Shown one piece after another: positions 56,132 to 64,000 of a DNA stretch of 64,000 nt (the first letter of the stretch is position 1; every line of letters starts with the position of its first letter). The notes beneath the pieces are model-generated. The model made no database searches and was not told where the DNA came from. It saw nothing but the letters and a program-made list of their open reading frames with translations. This stretch comes from Salinibacterium sp. dk2585 (GTDB lineage: Bacteria > Actinomycetota > Actinomycetes > Actinomycetales > Microbacteriaceae): contig NZ_CP042856.1 of assembly GCF_008001035.1 (NCBI RefSeq), forward strand, positions 2,480,001-2,544,000. The letters run 5' to 3'. The position numbers and the translations under genes are program-made.

Positions 56132-57333
56132 GAGACTCCCTCTAGGGTTGCTGGGCTCGGCAGGAGCGGGGTCGGGCCGGTCGCGGCATCCGTCATCGAC
56201 TTGAGCGACGACTGCGACGCCTCGGGAAGACGGATGGTAAAGGTCGACCCGCGGCCGACCTGTGACCACACGCGCACGTCGCCACCGTGGTTCTGCACCG
56301 CGTGCTTGACGATGCTGAGGCCAAGACCCGTGCCGCCCGTGTTGCGGGCACGGGCCGGATCGATTCGGTAGAAGCGCTCGAAGACCCGCTCGACGTCCTC
56401 CTCCGGGATGCCGATGCCCTGGTCGGTCACGGCGATCTCGACGACGCCGTCGCTGTGCGTCACGCCGACGCCAACCCGCGAGCCGTCCGGCGAATACTGC
56501 ACGGCATTCGAGACGAGGTTATGGACGGCGGCGACGAGTATCGGCTCGTCCCCGTAGACCTGCGCGCCCGTCGCGCCGCCGCTGACGAGGGTGATGCGGT
56601 GCTTCTCGGCCTGCACACGGCTCGCGTCGATCGCGGAGGCCACGATGTCGTCGACATCGATGAGCTCAGGCTTGGCCAGGGCATCCGCCGCCTGCAGCCG
56701 CGAGAGTTCGATGATCTCCTTCGTGATGCGCGCCAGCCGGTCGGACTCCTTCGTGAGGCGCTTGGCGAAGCGTCGCACCTGCTCAGGGTCATCGGATGCC
56801 GACTGCAGCGCCTCGGCGAGCAGCCCGACCGCGCCGATCGGGGTCTTCAGCTCGTGGCTGATGTTGGCGACGAAGTCACGACGCACCTCGTCGAGCCGGT
56901 ATGCCTCCGTGCGGTCCTCCGCGAGCAGCAGCACGAAGCGGGAACCGATGCGGGCGACGCGCACGAAAAGGTGCACGTTGGCGTCGCTGAAGGGGCCACG
57001 CGCGAGCACGACCTCCTGCGAGACGGGGTCGCCCTCGCGACGCACCCGGTCGACGATCTCCACGAGCTCCGGATGCACGAGCGACTGCTGCGAGACGAGG
57101 CCGAAGGCGAGCGCGCCCGGCGAGGCCTTCATGACGTTGTTGGAGGGGTCGACCACGACGCCGGCGGTCTCGAGCGCGTCGAGCACCTGTTCCACGCCGT
57201 CAGGAACGCCACCGCGCACCACCGCCACGGCTCGCTCGCCCCGGCGGGCGGCATAGTGAATCAAGCTGGCCAGCGCAGCGCCCACGGCAAGGCCGAAGAG
57301 CAACGACAGGGCAACCAGCACGCTGGGTTCCAT
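56128..57333 (-). CDS. senX3: sensor histidine kinase SenX3
   Basis: A 401-residue kinase with one N-terminal membrane helix pair (about 5-27), a PAS-like region (about 45-150), HisKA with NISHELKTPIG (about 162-170) and HATPase with NLVSNAVQYS, DQGIGIPEED and GGTGLGLSIV. Size and context match SenX3, which senses phosphate status together with PhoU and the Pst transporter. TAATCT ends seven bases before the ATG, so it is probably leaderless. Its stop overlaps the regX3 start (GTGA). Confidence 0.93.
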   Translation of the reverse strand: MEPSVLVALSLLFGLAVGAALASLIHYAARRGERAVAVVRGGVPDGVEQVLDALETAGVVVDPSNNVMKASPGALAFGLVSQQSLVHPELVEIVDRVRREGDPVSQEVVLARGPFSDANVHLFVRVARIGSRFVLLLAEDRTEAYRLDEVRRDFVANISHELKTPIGAVGLLAEALQSASDDPEQVRRFAKRLTKESDRLARITKEIIELSRLQAADALAKPELIDVDDIVASAIDASRVQAEKHRITLVSGGATGAQVYGDEPILVAAVHNLVSNAVQYSPDGSRVGVGVTHSDGVVEIAVTDQGIGIPEEDVERVFERFYRIDPARARNTGGTGLGLSIVKHAVQNHGGDVRVWSQVGRGSTFTIRLPEASQSSLKSMTDAATGPTPLLPSPATLEGVS

Positions 57334-57404
57334 AGCGACTAGATTAGTTACATCTCGACCCCGTCCGCCCGGGTGGCAGCAGGTTCGCTATGAGAAGCCG
57401 AGGT

Positions 57405-57433
57405 GTTCAACGGATGCTCACCGAGCGTTAACC
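57405..57433. promoter_or_regulatory. Pho box: three 11-bp direct repeats
   Basis: GTTCAAC, GCTCACC and GTTAACC occur at exact 11-base steps (57405, 57416, 57427). The unit and spacing match the GTTCACC-type direct repeats of actinobacterial PHO/RegX3 boxes. The site lies in the divergent region between senX3 and phoU, 72 and 77 bases from their starts, so phosphorylated RegX3 could control both. Confidence 0.78.
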
Positions 57434-57509
57434 TTCCCCGGTCAGGATGGCCCGGGATTGTGCGGGCTCACTGCCCCGCACCATTAACGCCAGGAATGAG
57501 GAACGGTCG

Positions 57510-58160
57510 ATGCGCGAAGTCTTCCAACAGGAACTCCAGGAGGTGCAGGAGCGACTCGTCGAGATCGCGAGCCTCGTCGCTATCTCGATCGAGAACGCCA
57601 CCCGCGCCTTCAACGAATCCAACGTCTCGCTCGCCGAGCGGGTCATCGCCGACGACGACAAGATCGACGATCTCGCCGTCAGCCTCGACGAGTTGGCCAT
57701 CAACATCCTCGCGCGCCAGCAGCCCGTCGCGCGCGACCTGCGCATCGTCGTGAGTGCCCTGCGCATCTCGGCCTCGCTCGAGCGCATGGGTGACATGAGC
57801 GAGCACATCGCCCAGCTCGCGCGCTACCGCTTTCCCGAGAAGGTCGTGCCCAAGACGCTGCGGCCCACCTTCGCCGAGATGGGGCAGCTCGACGTCGCCA
57901 TGGCGCGCAAGCTCGCGGAACTGCTGCGCACGGAGGATGTGCGCCTGGCGGAGGAGATCCGCAACGACGACGACAAGGTCGACGCGCTGCACCTCAGCGT
58001 CTTCGACACCGTGCTTGGCGAGAAGTGGAAGGGCGGCGCTGAAGACACGGTCGACGCGACGCTTGCCTCGCGGTACCACGAGCGCTTCGCAGACCACGCA
58101 GTCTCGATCGCCAAGAAGGTGCAGTACCTCGCGACGGGTGACTGGATTCCGGTCGACTAG
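57510..58160 (+). CDS. phoU: phosphate signalling protein PhoU
   Basis: A 216-residue PhoU made of two three-helix repeats, each with the acidic metal-binding motif: ERVIADDDKIDDL in the first and EEIRNDDDKVDALH in the second. PhoU links the Pst transporter to SenX3 and keeps RegX3 inactive when phosphate is plentiful. The ATG at 57510 has GAGGAA upstream. It is divergent from senX3-regX3 across the Pho box. Confidence 0.95.
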   Translation: MREVFQQELQEVQERLVEIASLVAISIENATRAFNESNVSLAERVIADDDKIDDLAVSLDELAINILARQQPVARDLRIVVSALRISASLERMGDMSEHIAQLARYRFPEKVVPKTLRPTFAEMGQLDVAMARKLAELLRTEDVRLAEEIRNDDDKVDALHLSVFDTVLGEKWKGGAEDTVDATLASRYHERFADHAVSIAKKVQYLATGDWIPVD

Positions 58161-58219
58161 CGCTGCTTGGCGGGCTGAGTAGCGGCCCTGGCGGGCCTAC
58201 TCAACCCGCGCTCAGCGCT
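58159..58219. terminator. REP-like hairpin filling the phoU-gpmA gap
   Basis: Two nested stems span the whole space between the convergent genes: outer AGCGCTG/CAGCGCT and inner CGGGCTGAGTAG/CTACTCAACCCG (one mismatch). The TGAGTAG/CTACTCA core recurs at 25617-25678. It probably works as a bidirectional terminator. Confidence 0.65.
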
Positions 58220-58962
58220 TAGTGCTTGCCCTGTGCTGCGACGGCGGCGGCGCCGGCGGCTGCGGCCTCGGGGTCGAGGTACCGCGAGGGCGCAACCGGC
58301 ATGAAGTCTTCGCCGAGTTCGTAGACGAGCGGGATGCCCGTTGGGATGTTCAGGGCCGCGATGTCATCGTCCGAGATGCCGTCGAGGTGCTTAACGAGGG
58401 CGCGCAGTGAGTTGCCGTGCGCCGTGACCAGCACGGTCTTGCCCGCCGCGAGGTCGGGCGTGATGTCGGACTCCCAGTAGGGAAGCATCCGCTCGATCAC
58501 GTCTTTCAGGCACTCCGTGCGGGGCAGCTCGTCGCCGAGATCGGCGTAACGGGGGTCGCTAGCCTGCGAGAACTCGTTGTCGTCGTCGAGGGGCGGCGGC
58601 GGGGTGTCGAAGCTGCGACGCCATGTCATGAACTGCTCCTCGCCGTACTTCGCGAGGGTGTCGGCCTTGTCGAGGCCCTGCAGCGCGCCGTAGTGACGCT
58701 CGTTGAGCCGCCACGAACGGGTCACGTCGATCCAGTCGCGGTCGCAGGCCTCGAGCGCGATGTTCGCCGTGTGGATGGCGCGCTTGAGCCGCGAGGTGTG
58801 GAGGATGTCGGGCAGCAGGCCCTCCTGGGCCATGAGTTCGCCGGCGCGACGCCCCTCGGCGCGGCCCTCCTCGGTGAGGGGCACGTCCACCCAACCTGTG
58901 AAGAGGTTCTTCTCGTTCCAGTCGCTGCGGCCATGGCGGAGGAGGATGAGCGTGTAGGTCAT
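58219..58962 (-). CDS. gpmA: 2,3-bisphosphoglycerate-dependent phosphoglycerate mutase
   Basis: A 247-residue glycolytic enzyme. The phosphohistidine is in [18 protein letters not shown] (His10); the second catalytic His lies in [10 protein letters not shown] (about 184). [16 protein letters not shown] is the substrate loop. The length fits dPGM. TACACT ends six bases before the ATG, so the mRNA is probably leaderless. The genome position next to phoU is common in Actinobacteria. Confidence 0.96.
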   Translation of the reverse strand: MTYTLILLRHGRSDWNEKNLFTGWVDVPLTEEGRAEGRRAGELMAQEGLLPDILHTSRLKRAIHTANIALEACDRDWIDVTRSWRLNERHYGALQGLDKADTLAKYGEEQFMTWRRSFDTPPPPLDDDNEFSQASDPRYADLGDELPRTECLKDVIERMLPYWESDITPDLAAGKTVLVTAHGNSLRALVKHLDGISDDDIAALNIPTGIPLVYELGEDFMPVAPSRYLDPEAAAAGAAAVAAQGKH

Positions 58963-59077
58963 GCGGACAGTGTACTGAGGGCTCGGGGCCTGGCGGATGC
59001 GACATCATCCCTCAGGACTACCGGGGGGCGACCTGCGGCCGACGCGGCAGGGGGCGCCCGCAGAGTGGGATGGAACC

Positions 59078-59614
59078 ATGAACGTTTCACGCCTACTCGC
59101 CGCCACCGCGGTCACCGTCCTCGCCACCTCGACTCTCGCCGGCTGCGCCATCATCGACACGATCTTCGAGGACGGCCCGCCCAAGGATGCCGAGGAGCGC
59201 CACTTCGAGGTGTATGCCGATGCGCCCACGACGGGCCACCTCGCCTTCGCGATGCCGAGCTTCGTGCCGAAGGACGCCACCGACATCGACGTGCGGCTCA
59301 TGCCGAGCGCCGAGCCCGGCTACCTGCTTCGCTACACGTCGGACAAGGGATTCAAGGATGCTCGCTGCGAGCCGATCGCGGAGGCTCCGCCCGCCGCGAT
59401 CACCTCGACCTGGTGGCCGGACGAGGAGTTCACGGAGGTGTCTGAGTGCGCCGAGAAGCGCATGGTTCGCCCCGTTTACGTGAGCATCGCCGGCGACACT
59501 GTCTTCGCCTGGACCTCCGACCTCGAGCCGGCAGACATGACGCCGGATGCCACGCCCGAGGCCGAGTCGGAGCAGGCCCCCAAGACGACCGACGGCACGC
59601 CCGGCACCGAGTAG
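59078..59614 (+). CDS. predicted lipoprotein with acidic tail
   Basis: A 178-residue exported protein: the signal peptide ends STLAGC, so Cys23 would be lipidated. The mature domain (about 35-140) has two cysteines (CEPIAE and SECAEK) that could pair. The last 35 residues are rich in Pro, Glu and Thr. No family is recognised. The ATG at 59078 was chosen because it starts the signal peptide; the open frame reaches back to 58997. Confidence 0.75.
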   Translation: MNVSRLLAATAVTVLATSTLAGCAIIDTIFEDGPPKDAEERHFEVYADAPTTGHLAFAMPSFVPKDATDIDVRLMPSAEPGYLLRYTSDKGFKDARCEPIAEAPPAAITSTWWPDEEFTEVSECAEKRMVRPVYVSIAGDTVFAWTSDLEPADMTPDATPEAESEQAPKTTDGTPGTE

Positions 59615-59616
59615 TC

Positions 59617-60723
59617 CTAGGAGCTGGGGAGAAGCGCCCGCGCCTCTTCGGCCCGCATGCCGGTGGCCATGAGCAGGTCGACGACGAGCGGCCGCAGCAG
59701 GTGCACGACGATCGTCGTCGGCATGCGGGCACCGGGCAGGGAACTGCTCGGGTCGAGCATGGGCATGACGCCCACGAGCACGGCGCGGGCACGCTCGGCA
59801 GCGGCGGGGTCGTCGAGGCTTTCACCAAGCAGGTTGACGGCATCCGCCACCTGTTGCACGAGGTTCGCGAGCGCCGGTCTCTGCTCTCCATCGCGCACGA
59901 GGAAGGCGATCCGGCGGGAGATGACGCGAAGGTGACGCGCGGCAAGGTCGAGTCCCGCCAGCACCTGTGACTGGCGCCGCAGCGCCGGGAGGTGACGCCG
60001 CAGGAACGGTGAGATGCGCGCGATTGCGATCGCTGATTCCTGCGACTGCGCCCACGCGTCAATGAGCGCCTGCGTGCGCCGCAGGCGGGAGAGCGCGAGG
60101 GACGCCGCAGGTTCCTGCCCGTCACGGAGCGCCTCGACGACCGAGGCGATCGACTCCGAGAGCGTCGCGAGCAGCCGCTGCGCGTCGCGCCGCGCGATCC
60201 GTCGCGGGTCTCGCGGAAGCAGTGCGGTGACGACGAGGGCCACGAGCCCTCCCACGAGCCCGTCGATGCTGCGCGTGAACACTCCGCCGTCGGGCGCGGG
60301 CAGCACCATCACGAGGATCGACTGCACTCCCGCCGCGATCGCGAATGGTGCGCTTGGCGACAGGAGCCGGGCCACGAAGAGGGTGACGGTGAGCACCATG
60401 GCGATCTGCCACCAGCCCGACCCGACGACCAGCAGGGCGACCTCGCTGAGCACGATGCCGACGAGGATGCCGACTGCAGACTCGAGCACGCGGCGCGGGC
60501 GGGCATCGCGGTTGAATCCGAGGATCGTCAGGGTCGAGACGAGCGCGATTGCGGGGGTCGGATGGCCGAGCACCTCGTGCGCGATAAGCCACGCGAGCAT
60601 GGCCGCCAGCACGATCTGCGCGATGTTTGGCGCCGATTCGGCAGCACGCCCCAGCGCCGCCCGCGCGTCCAGGCTGCGATTGAGGCGGCGCTCGAGCCGC
60701 CGGGCGCTGCCGCTCTCAGTCAT
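59617..60723 (-). CDS. FUSC family membrane protein (aromatic acid exporter-like)
   Basis: A 368-residue protein with about six hydrophobic segments in residues 32-170 (two groups of three) and a long cytoplasmic helical part (175-340), as in the FUSC/YccS/AaeB family that exports aromatic acids or similar compounds. The conserved HPTPAIAL and RIxGT-like (RVLESAVGILVG) segments are visible. It is about half the length of AaeB, like other half-size actinobacterial members. The ATG overlaps the stop of the YgfZ gene by eight bases. Substrate unknown. Confidence 0.85.
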   Translation of the reverse strand: MTESGSARRLERRLNRSLDARAALGRAAESAPNIAQIVLAAMLAWLIAHEVLGHPTPAIALVSTLTILGFNRDARPRRVLESAVGILVGIVLSEVALLVVGSGWWQIAMVLTVTLFVARLLSPSAPFAIAAGVQSILVMVLPAPDGGVFTRSIDGLVGGLVALVVTALLPRDPRRIARRDAQRLLATLSESIASVVEALRDGQEPAASLALSRLRRTQALIDAWAQSQESAIAIARISPFLRRHLPALRRQSQVLAGLDLAARHLRVISRRIAFLVRDGEQRPALANLVQQVADAVNLLGESLDDPAAAERARAVLVGVMPMLDPSSSLPGARMPTTIVVHLLRPLVVDLLMATGMRAEEARALLPSS

Positions 60724-61864
60724 TCACGCCGGGGCGCGTGGGGCGCGTTGCCGCCCCCAGCCGCGGCAGGCGCGGGACGTCGGCCGTCGCGCCTGCGCCG
60801 ACGGGCACGATGACCTCCTGGCCGGCAGCGACCGGGCCGCCATCCGTCATCACCATCAGGGTCTCGACCGGGTCGGTCGACCGCTTGATGACGGCGAGGG
60901 CGATGGGCCCGAGCTCGTGATGACGGGCGACGGATGTCACGGTGCCGACCTCCTTCTCGCCCAGCACGACGGCGTCACCGCGCTGCGGCAGCAGGTCATC
61001 GGAACCGTCGAGGTGCAGCATGACCAGGCGGCGAGGCGGACGACCAAGGTTGTGCACCTTCGCGACCGTCTCCTGGCCGCGGTAGCAGCCCTTGTTGAGG
61101 TGCACGGCGCTGCGCAGCCAGTCGAGTTCGTGGGGAATGGATCGCTCGTCGGCCTCCGTCACGAGCCGTGGGCGCCAGGCGGCCACCCGCAGCGCCTCCA
61201 GCGCGAGCACTCCCGCGGGGGGTGTGTCGAGGGTCTGGAGGGCGGCGCGCTCGATGAGCGTCTCCTGGTACGGGAACGCAGGCGAGGGATGCTCGCCCTC
61301 CGCGTACTGCCATCCGCCCGCGACAACCTCGGTCCACGGGTCGCGCCACACGAGCGCCACGCCAGCGCGCTCCACAGCGGGCAGGTCGACGGGCCCGATG
61401 TGGCCAAGCGTCGCGAAGTCGGCGCTGCGGTCGGCGATCTCGACCCGCATCATGAAGCGCATGCGCAGGAGCCAGGCGGCGAGGGCATCCGCTTGGCTGC
61501 GTTCGATGAGGAGCCACGCGGTCTCGCCGTCGTCGAGAATGCGTACGGCGTGCTCGATGCGGCCCTGAGGGTCGAGGATGAGCGTCTCGGCGGAGTCGCC
61601 GGGCGCGAGGCGGGCGATGGACTGGCTGCTGATCGAGTCGAGCCAGGTCAGGCGGTCTGGGCCCGTGAGGGAGAGCACTCCCCTGTGTGACAGGTCGACG
61701 ACGGCGCGGCCCGCCTCGAGATCGCGCTGCTCGCGCACGGGGTTGCCGTAGTGGGCGGCGACGCCGGCATCGGGCTCTTCGGCCTCGACCGCGCCAGGAC
61801 GGTCAAGCCACGGGGAACGCCACGGCTCGGCGGCGGGCTCGGTGTCGGCAGGCTCAGTCGACAC
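60716..61864 (-). CDS. ygfZ: folate-binding protein YgfZ/GcvT-like
   Basis: A 382-residue relative of the glycine-cleavage T-protein. The YgfZ signature KGCYRGQE (about 257-264) is intact, including the Cys. YgfZ helps iron-sulfur proteins mature and uses tetrahydrofolate. The GTG at 61864 lies in the end of the FABP gene (overlap of 11 bases). The first 25 residues are Glu/Pro-rich. It sits between FABP and FUSC genes in one tight operon. Confidence 0.9.
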   Translation of the reverse strand: MSTEPADTEPAAEPWRSPWLDRPGAVEAEEPDAGVAAHYGNPVREQRDLEAGRAVVDLSHRGVLSLTGPDRLTWLDSISSQSIARLAPGDSAETLILDPQGRIEHAVRILDDGETAWLLIERSQADALAAWLLRMRFMMRVEIADRSADFATLGHIGPVDLPAVERAGVALVWRDPWTEVVAGGWQYAEGEHPSPAFPYQETLIERAALQTLDTPPAGVLALEALRVAAWRPRLVTEADERSIPHELDWLRSAVHLNKGCYRGQETVAKVHNLGRPPRRLVMLHLDGSDDLLPQRGDAVVLGEKEVGTVTSVARHHELGPIALAVIKRSTDPVETLMVMTDGGPVAAGQEVIVPVGAGATADVPRLPRLGAATRPTRPGVND

Positions 61865-62456
61865 GCGCGAGCCTCGCGGATGCGTGGGAGGTGAGCTGCT
61901 GGCCGAGAGCCGCGATGTCCCAGGCCCACAGCAGGTGATCTTCGACGAGCCCATAGATGCGGGTCGACGCCGAGTGCTCCTTGGCGTCTGCCGAGCGCAT
62001 GACGGCATCCGTCGCAAGGTCGATGCGCGGGCCGTTGACCTGCCCGAGATAGAGTTCGCTCACTCCGCCCGGGTGGATGATCGACACCTCGATCTCGAAG
62101 GCGCCCGCACCGTTGCGGAGGGTCTCGACCTCGCTCGCGGTCGAATACGGCTTGTCGCCCACGCCGGGAAGCATCCCGGGGCCGACGTCTCCTTGGCCGA
62201 GGGGACGCGAGAGGCGCCAGTACCCCGTCTCGGCGGTGAGGACGGAGGGCTGCTCCCCCTCATCGAGGAGCCACACGGAAGAGCTGTAGTTGAGGTAGGA
62301 CGTGCCGTCGTGGCTGAAGCTCATGCGCTGGCCGAACTCGAACTCCCTGACGTCACCGTCGACGGGGTAGGAGATGACCCCGGTGCCTTCCCAGACGCCG
62401 AGCAGCCAGGAGAGAGGCACCAGCTCGGAGGGGAGCGAGGCGTCGAGTTCGATCAT
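61854..62456 (-). CDS. nitrobindin-like beta-barrel haem protein (FABP family)
   Basis: A 200-residue ten-stranded barrel of the THAP4/nitrobindin family. Motifs are LLGVWEGTGVISYP (barrel opening), FGQRMSFSHDG and a C-terminal TSHASARLARV with the His expected to bind haem iron. Members bind haem and can react with nitric oxide or peroxynitrite. GGAGGTG precedes the ATG. Haem binding here is inferred from the conserved His. Confidence 0.87.
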   Translation of the reverse strand: MIELDASLPSELVPLSWLLGVWEGTGVISYPVDGDVREFEFGQRMSFSHDGTSYLNYSSSVWLLDEGEQPSVLTAETGYWRLSRPLGQGDVGPGMLPGVGDKPYSTASEVETLRNGAGAFEIEVSIIHPGGVSELYLGQVNGPRIDLATDAVMRSADAKEHSASTRIYGLVEDHLLWAWDIAALGQQLTSHASARLARVD

Positions 62457-62508
62457 TCGGGCACCTCCCGTGGCGATGCGATCGGATGCAGCGTGCTGCG
62501 ACCCCGGC

Positions 62509-62619
62509 TTAGCGCTGGCCGCGGAAGAGGTTGTACAGCACCACCGCGGAGACTCCGCCGATGGCCAGCAGGGCGAGGATCAGCAGTCCGACGTAGAAGA
62601 GTTCGAGTGCAAGGAGCAT
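62509..62619 (-). CDS. 36-residue single-helix membrane peptide
   Basis: The frame (MLLALELFYVGLLILALLAI, then a second hydrophobic part and YNLFRGQR) forms a full membrane helix with a basic end, followed by TAA. It is short but lies in frame-clean space between FABP and the next membrane gene on the same strand, and its codon use is normal for the genome. The sequence just before the ATG is TAGAATCGCCGC; TAGAAT ends six bases before the ATG, again a leaderless arrangement. Confidence 0.6.
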   Translation of the reverse strand: MLLALELFYVGLLILALLAIGGVSAVVLYNLFRGQR

Positions 62620-62628
62620 GCGGCGATT

Positions 62629-62928
62629 CTACCCCTCCGCCGAGGCGACGAGGGCGAGCACCCCGGTCGCCACTGCGAGGATCACGACGGAGCCCCCCAG
62701 GCTCGTCATGAGGCGATTGACGAAGCCCACCTTGCTGTCGAGCGCGAGCTGCAGGCAGAACGAGAGGATGGTCGCGGCTGCGAGCACGATCGGGAACCAC
62801 TGGAGCCGAGCATCCGGAGCAACGAACACGACCGTGATGACGGCGCCCACCACGACGAAAAGCCACACCGCCGCAACGCTCAGCCGCGCCGTGGAGCGGT
62901 TCGGTGCCGTGTTCTCGTCGACCGTCAT
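62629..62928 (-). CDS. three-helix membrane protein of unknown function
   Basis: A 99-residue product with a short hydrophilic N-terminus and three hydrophobic segments (about 18-37, 43-61, 75-95). No family is recognised. The ATG at 62928 has CAGGAT ending six bases upstream, which could be a weak leaderless promoter or a ribosome site. It is divergent from glnR across 101 bases. Confidence 0.65.
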   Translation of the reverse strand: MTVDENTAPNRSTARLSVAAVWLFVVVGAVITVVFVAPDARLQWFPIVLAAATILSFCLQLALDSKVGFVNRLMTSLGGSVVILAVATGVLALVASAEG

Positions 62929-63029
62929 GCCCCAATCCTGCCTGATGTCCCCGAAAACGCCCCGACGCGGCCTAGACATCGACGGCTCCGTGGTCTGGAT
63001 AGACTTGCTCCAAAATTTTGGAGGCCCCG

Positions 63030-63692
63030 TTGGCGCAGCTGTTGATACTGACTCCGGCAGTCGACAGCGAGGTGCTGCCATCCCTGGCCCTCCTCAGTCA
63101 CCGGGTGCGGCAGGTGCCCGCCACCTCATCGCAGTTGGTCAACACGCCGAGCTGTGACCTCATGATGGTCGATGCGCGCAAGGACCTCGCCGCCGCCAAG
63201 GCACTCTGCAAGATCCTTGGCAACACGGGAGTCTCCGTTCCCGTGATCGCCATCGTCACGGAGGGCGGGCTCACCGCCGTGACGCCCGAGTGGAACGTGG
63301 CCGACGTCGTGCTCGTTGATGCCGGCCCTGCTGAGGTGGACGCACGCATCCGCCTGGCCATCGGTCGCTCCTCGGCGGATTCCTCGAACCGCAAGATCCA
63401 GGCATCCGGTGTCGTGATCGACGAGGTGAGCTACTCGGCCAAGGTGCAGGGCAAGCCCCTCGACCTCACGTTCAAGGAGTTCGAGCTGCTGCGCTTCCTC
63501 GCGAGCCACCCATCCCGCGTGTTCACCCGCGAACAGTTGCTGAGCGAGGTGTGGGGCTACGACTACTTCGGCGGCACGCGCACGGTCGACGTGCACGTGC
63601 GTCGCCTTCGCGCGAAGCTCGGCGACCTCGAATCGCTCATCGGCACGGTGCGCAATGTCGGCTACCGGTTCACGGGACACGATGACGCCTGA
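63030..63692 (+). CDS. glnR: OmpR-type nitrogen regulator GlnR
   Basis: A 220-residue orphan regulator. The N-terminal receiver-like domain (about 1-120) has [19 protein letters not shown] and [12 protein letters not shown], as in GlnR, with an incomplete acidic pocket, so it is not expected to be phosphorylated by a kinase. The winged helix ends [21 protein letters not shown]. GlnR controls ammonium assimilation genes. A TTG at 63030 is taken as the start because GGAGG lies five bases before it; TTG at 63018 is four codons longer but has no such site. Confidence 0.9.
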   Translation: MAQLLILTPAVDSEVLPSLALLSHRVRQVPATSSQLVNTPSCDLMMVDARKDLAAAKALCKILGNTGVSVPVIAIVTEGGLTAVTPEWNVADVVLVDAGPAEVDARIRLAIGRSSADSSNRKIQASGVVIDEVSYSAKVQGKPLDLTFKEFELLRFLASHPSRVFTREQLLSEVWGYDYFGGTRTVDVHVRRLRAKLGDLESLIGTVRNVGYRFTGHDDA

Positions 63693-64000
63693 GCAGCTTC
63701 CCCAGTGGTTGCGCGCGCTCGCGACCCGCGCGGCCGAGGTCGACGGCCAACCGCCTTTCTCCGACCAGACCTGGGTGGAACTGCGCGACGGGCGCCGCGA
63801 ACTGCTCGCGACGGGTGAGGACGCCGCAGCGGCCGTGCGGCCCGGAACCCCCGGCGAGCTCGAACTGGTCGTGCACCCCGATGCCAGGGGCCGCGGCCTC
63901 GGCGGCGGCCTCCTCGAGCGGGTGCTCGGCGAGCACCCCGACGTGCTCGCGTGGGCACACGGCGACCACCCCGCATCGAGGGCCCTCGCTGCGCGCACGG
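63682..64000 (+). CDS. mshD: mycothiol synthase, N-terminal part (runs off the window)
   Basis: The first 106 residues of a GNAT acetyltransferase: a short N-terminal domain, then [19 protein letters not shown] with the acetyl-CoA loop, and [16 protein letters not shown], the MshD pattern. MshD acetylates Cys-GlcN-Ins in the last step of mycothiol synthesis. Its ATG overlaps the end of glnR by 11 bases, so the two are coupled, as glnR and mshD are adjacent in mycobacteria. The 3' end is outside the window. Confidence 0.88.
   Translation, partial: MTPEQLPQWLRALATRAAEVDGQPPFSDQTWVELRDGRRELLATGEDAAAAVRPGTPGELELVVHPDARGRGLGGGLLERVLGEHPDVLAWAHGDHPASRALAART

Overview
The window is 64 kb of high-GC DNA from an actinobacterium, most probably of the family Microbacteriaceae. 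This is inferred from gene content and order: CarD, an actinobacterial XPB helicase with its partner, GlnR followed by mycothiol synthase (mshD), SenX3-RegX3-PhoU, rlmB-cysS-ispDF-carD, DUF3027, DUF3263, DUF2530 and DUF4032 genes, and a groEL without groES. There is no rRNA operon, CRISPR array, insertion sequence or prophage. Genes are packed tightly on both strands with many 4-8 base start/stop overlaps. An unusually clear feature is the number of apparently leaderless genes, in which a TANNNT -10 hexamer lies 6-8 bases before the start codon.

Layout. 0-10 kb: a partial HesB/IscA-like gene, a GAF-GGDEF-EAL cyclic-di-GMP protein, an acyl-CoA dehydrogenase, a membrane protein, an exopolyphosphatase, a fused short-chain dehydrogenase/carboxylesterase, a small-molecule kinase and a zinc-ribbon endonuclease-like protein. 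10-18 kb: an accessory-looking surface locus. It has a four-gene operon (two TasA/camelysin-like secreted proteins, an RCC1-repeat secreted protein and a dedicated SipW-type signal peptidase), a divergent LuxR-type regulator with a degenerate P-loop, and a large Ig-like-repeat LPXTG adhesin. 18-29 kb: tRNA-Arg(CCU), GrpB-like and HNH proteins, a roughly 660-base stretch with an orphan terminator and a decayed transporter fragment, a DtxR/IdeR iron regulator, serC, a DUF3027 protein with an aspartate-rich tail, cold-shock protein, XPB helicase pair, a 76-bp perfect palindrome, and a RibD-like reductase/FolP2-like pair.

29-42 kb: a two-component system, a lone WXG100 protein, groEL with two CIRCE operators, a DUF3048 lipoprotein, cspA, LytR_C and DUF3263 proteins, then a haem-uptake pair (HmuT-like lipoprotein and a two-domain HtaA protein) with DtxR-type boxes, msrB and tRNA-Thr(UGU). 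42-50 kb: a DsbA-like protein, a sugar-importer ATPase with a DUF4032 protein, and an acyl-CoA carboxylase/acyl-CoA dehydrogenase operon of the leucine-degradation type. 50-64 kb: housekeeping genes (rlmB, cysS, ispDF, carD), the phosphate-control module (regX3-senX3 / phoU with a three-repeat Pho box between them), gpmA, lipoproteins, an FUSC transporter, YgfZ, a nitrobindin-like protein, a 36-residue membrane peptide, glnR and the start of mshD.

How the parts connect. DtxR/IdeR (20.8 kb) plausibly represses the haem genes at 36-41 kb, because boxes matching 15 of 19 consensus positions sit upstream of both. RegX3 probably acts on the three 11-bp repeats between senX3 and phoU. HrcA, encoded elsewhere, should act on the groEL CIRCE sites. 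The best candidate for a little-described system is the SipW/TasA/RCC1 operon with its LuxR-type regulator and neighbouring adhesin.
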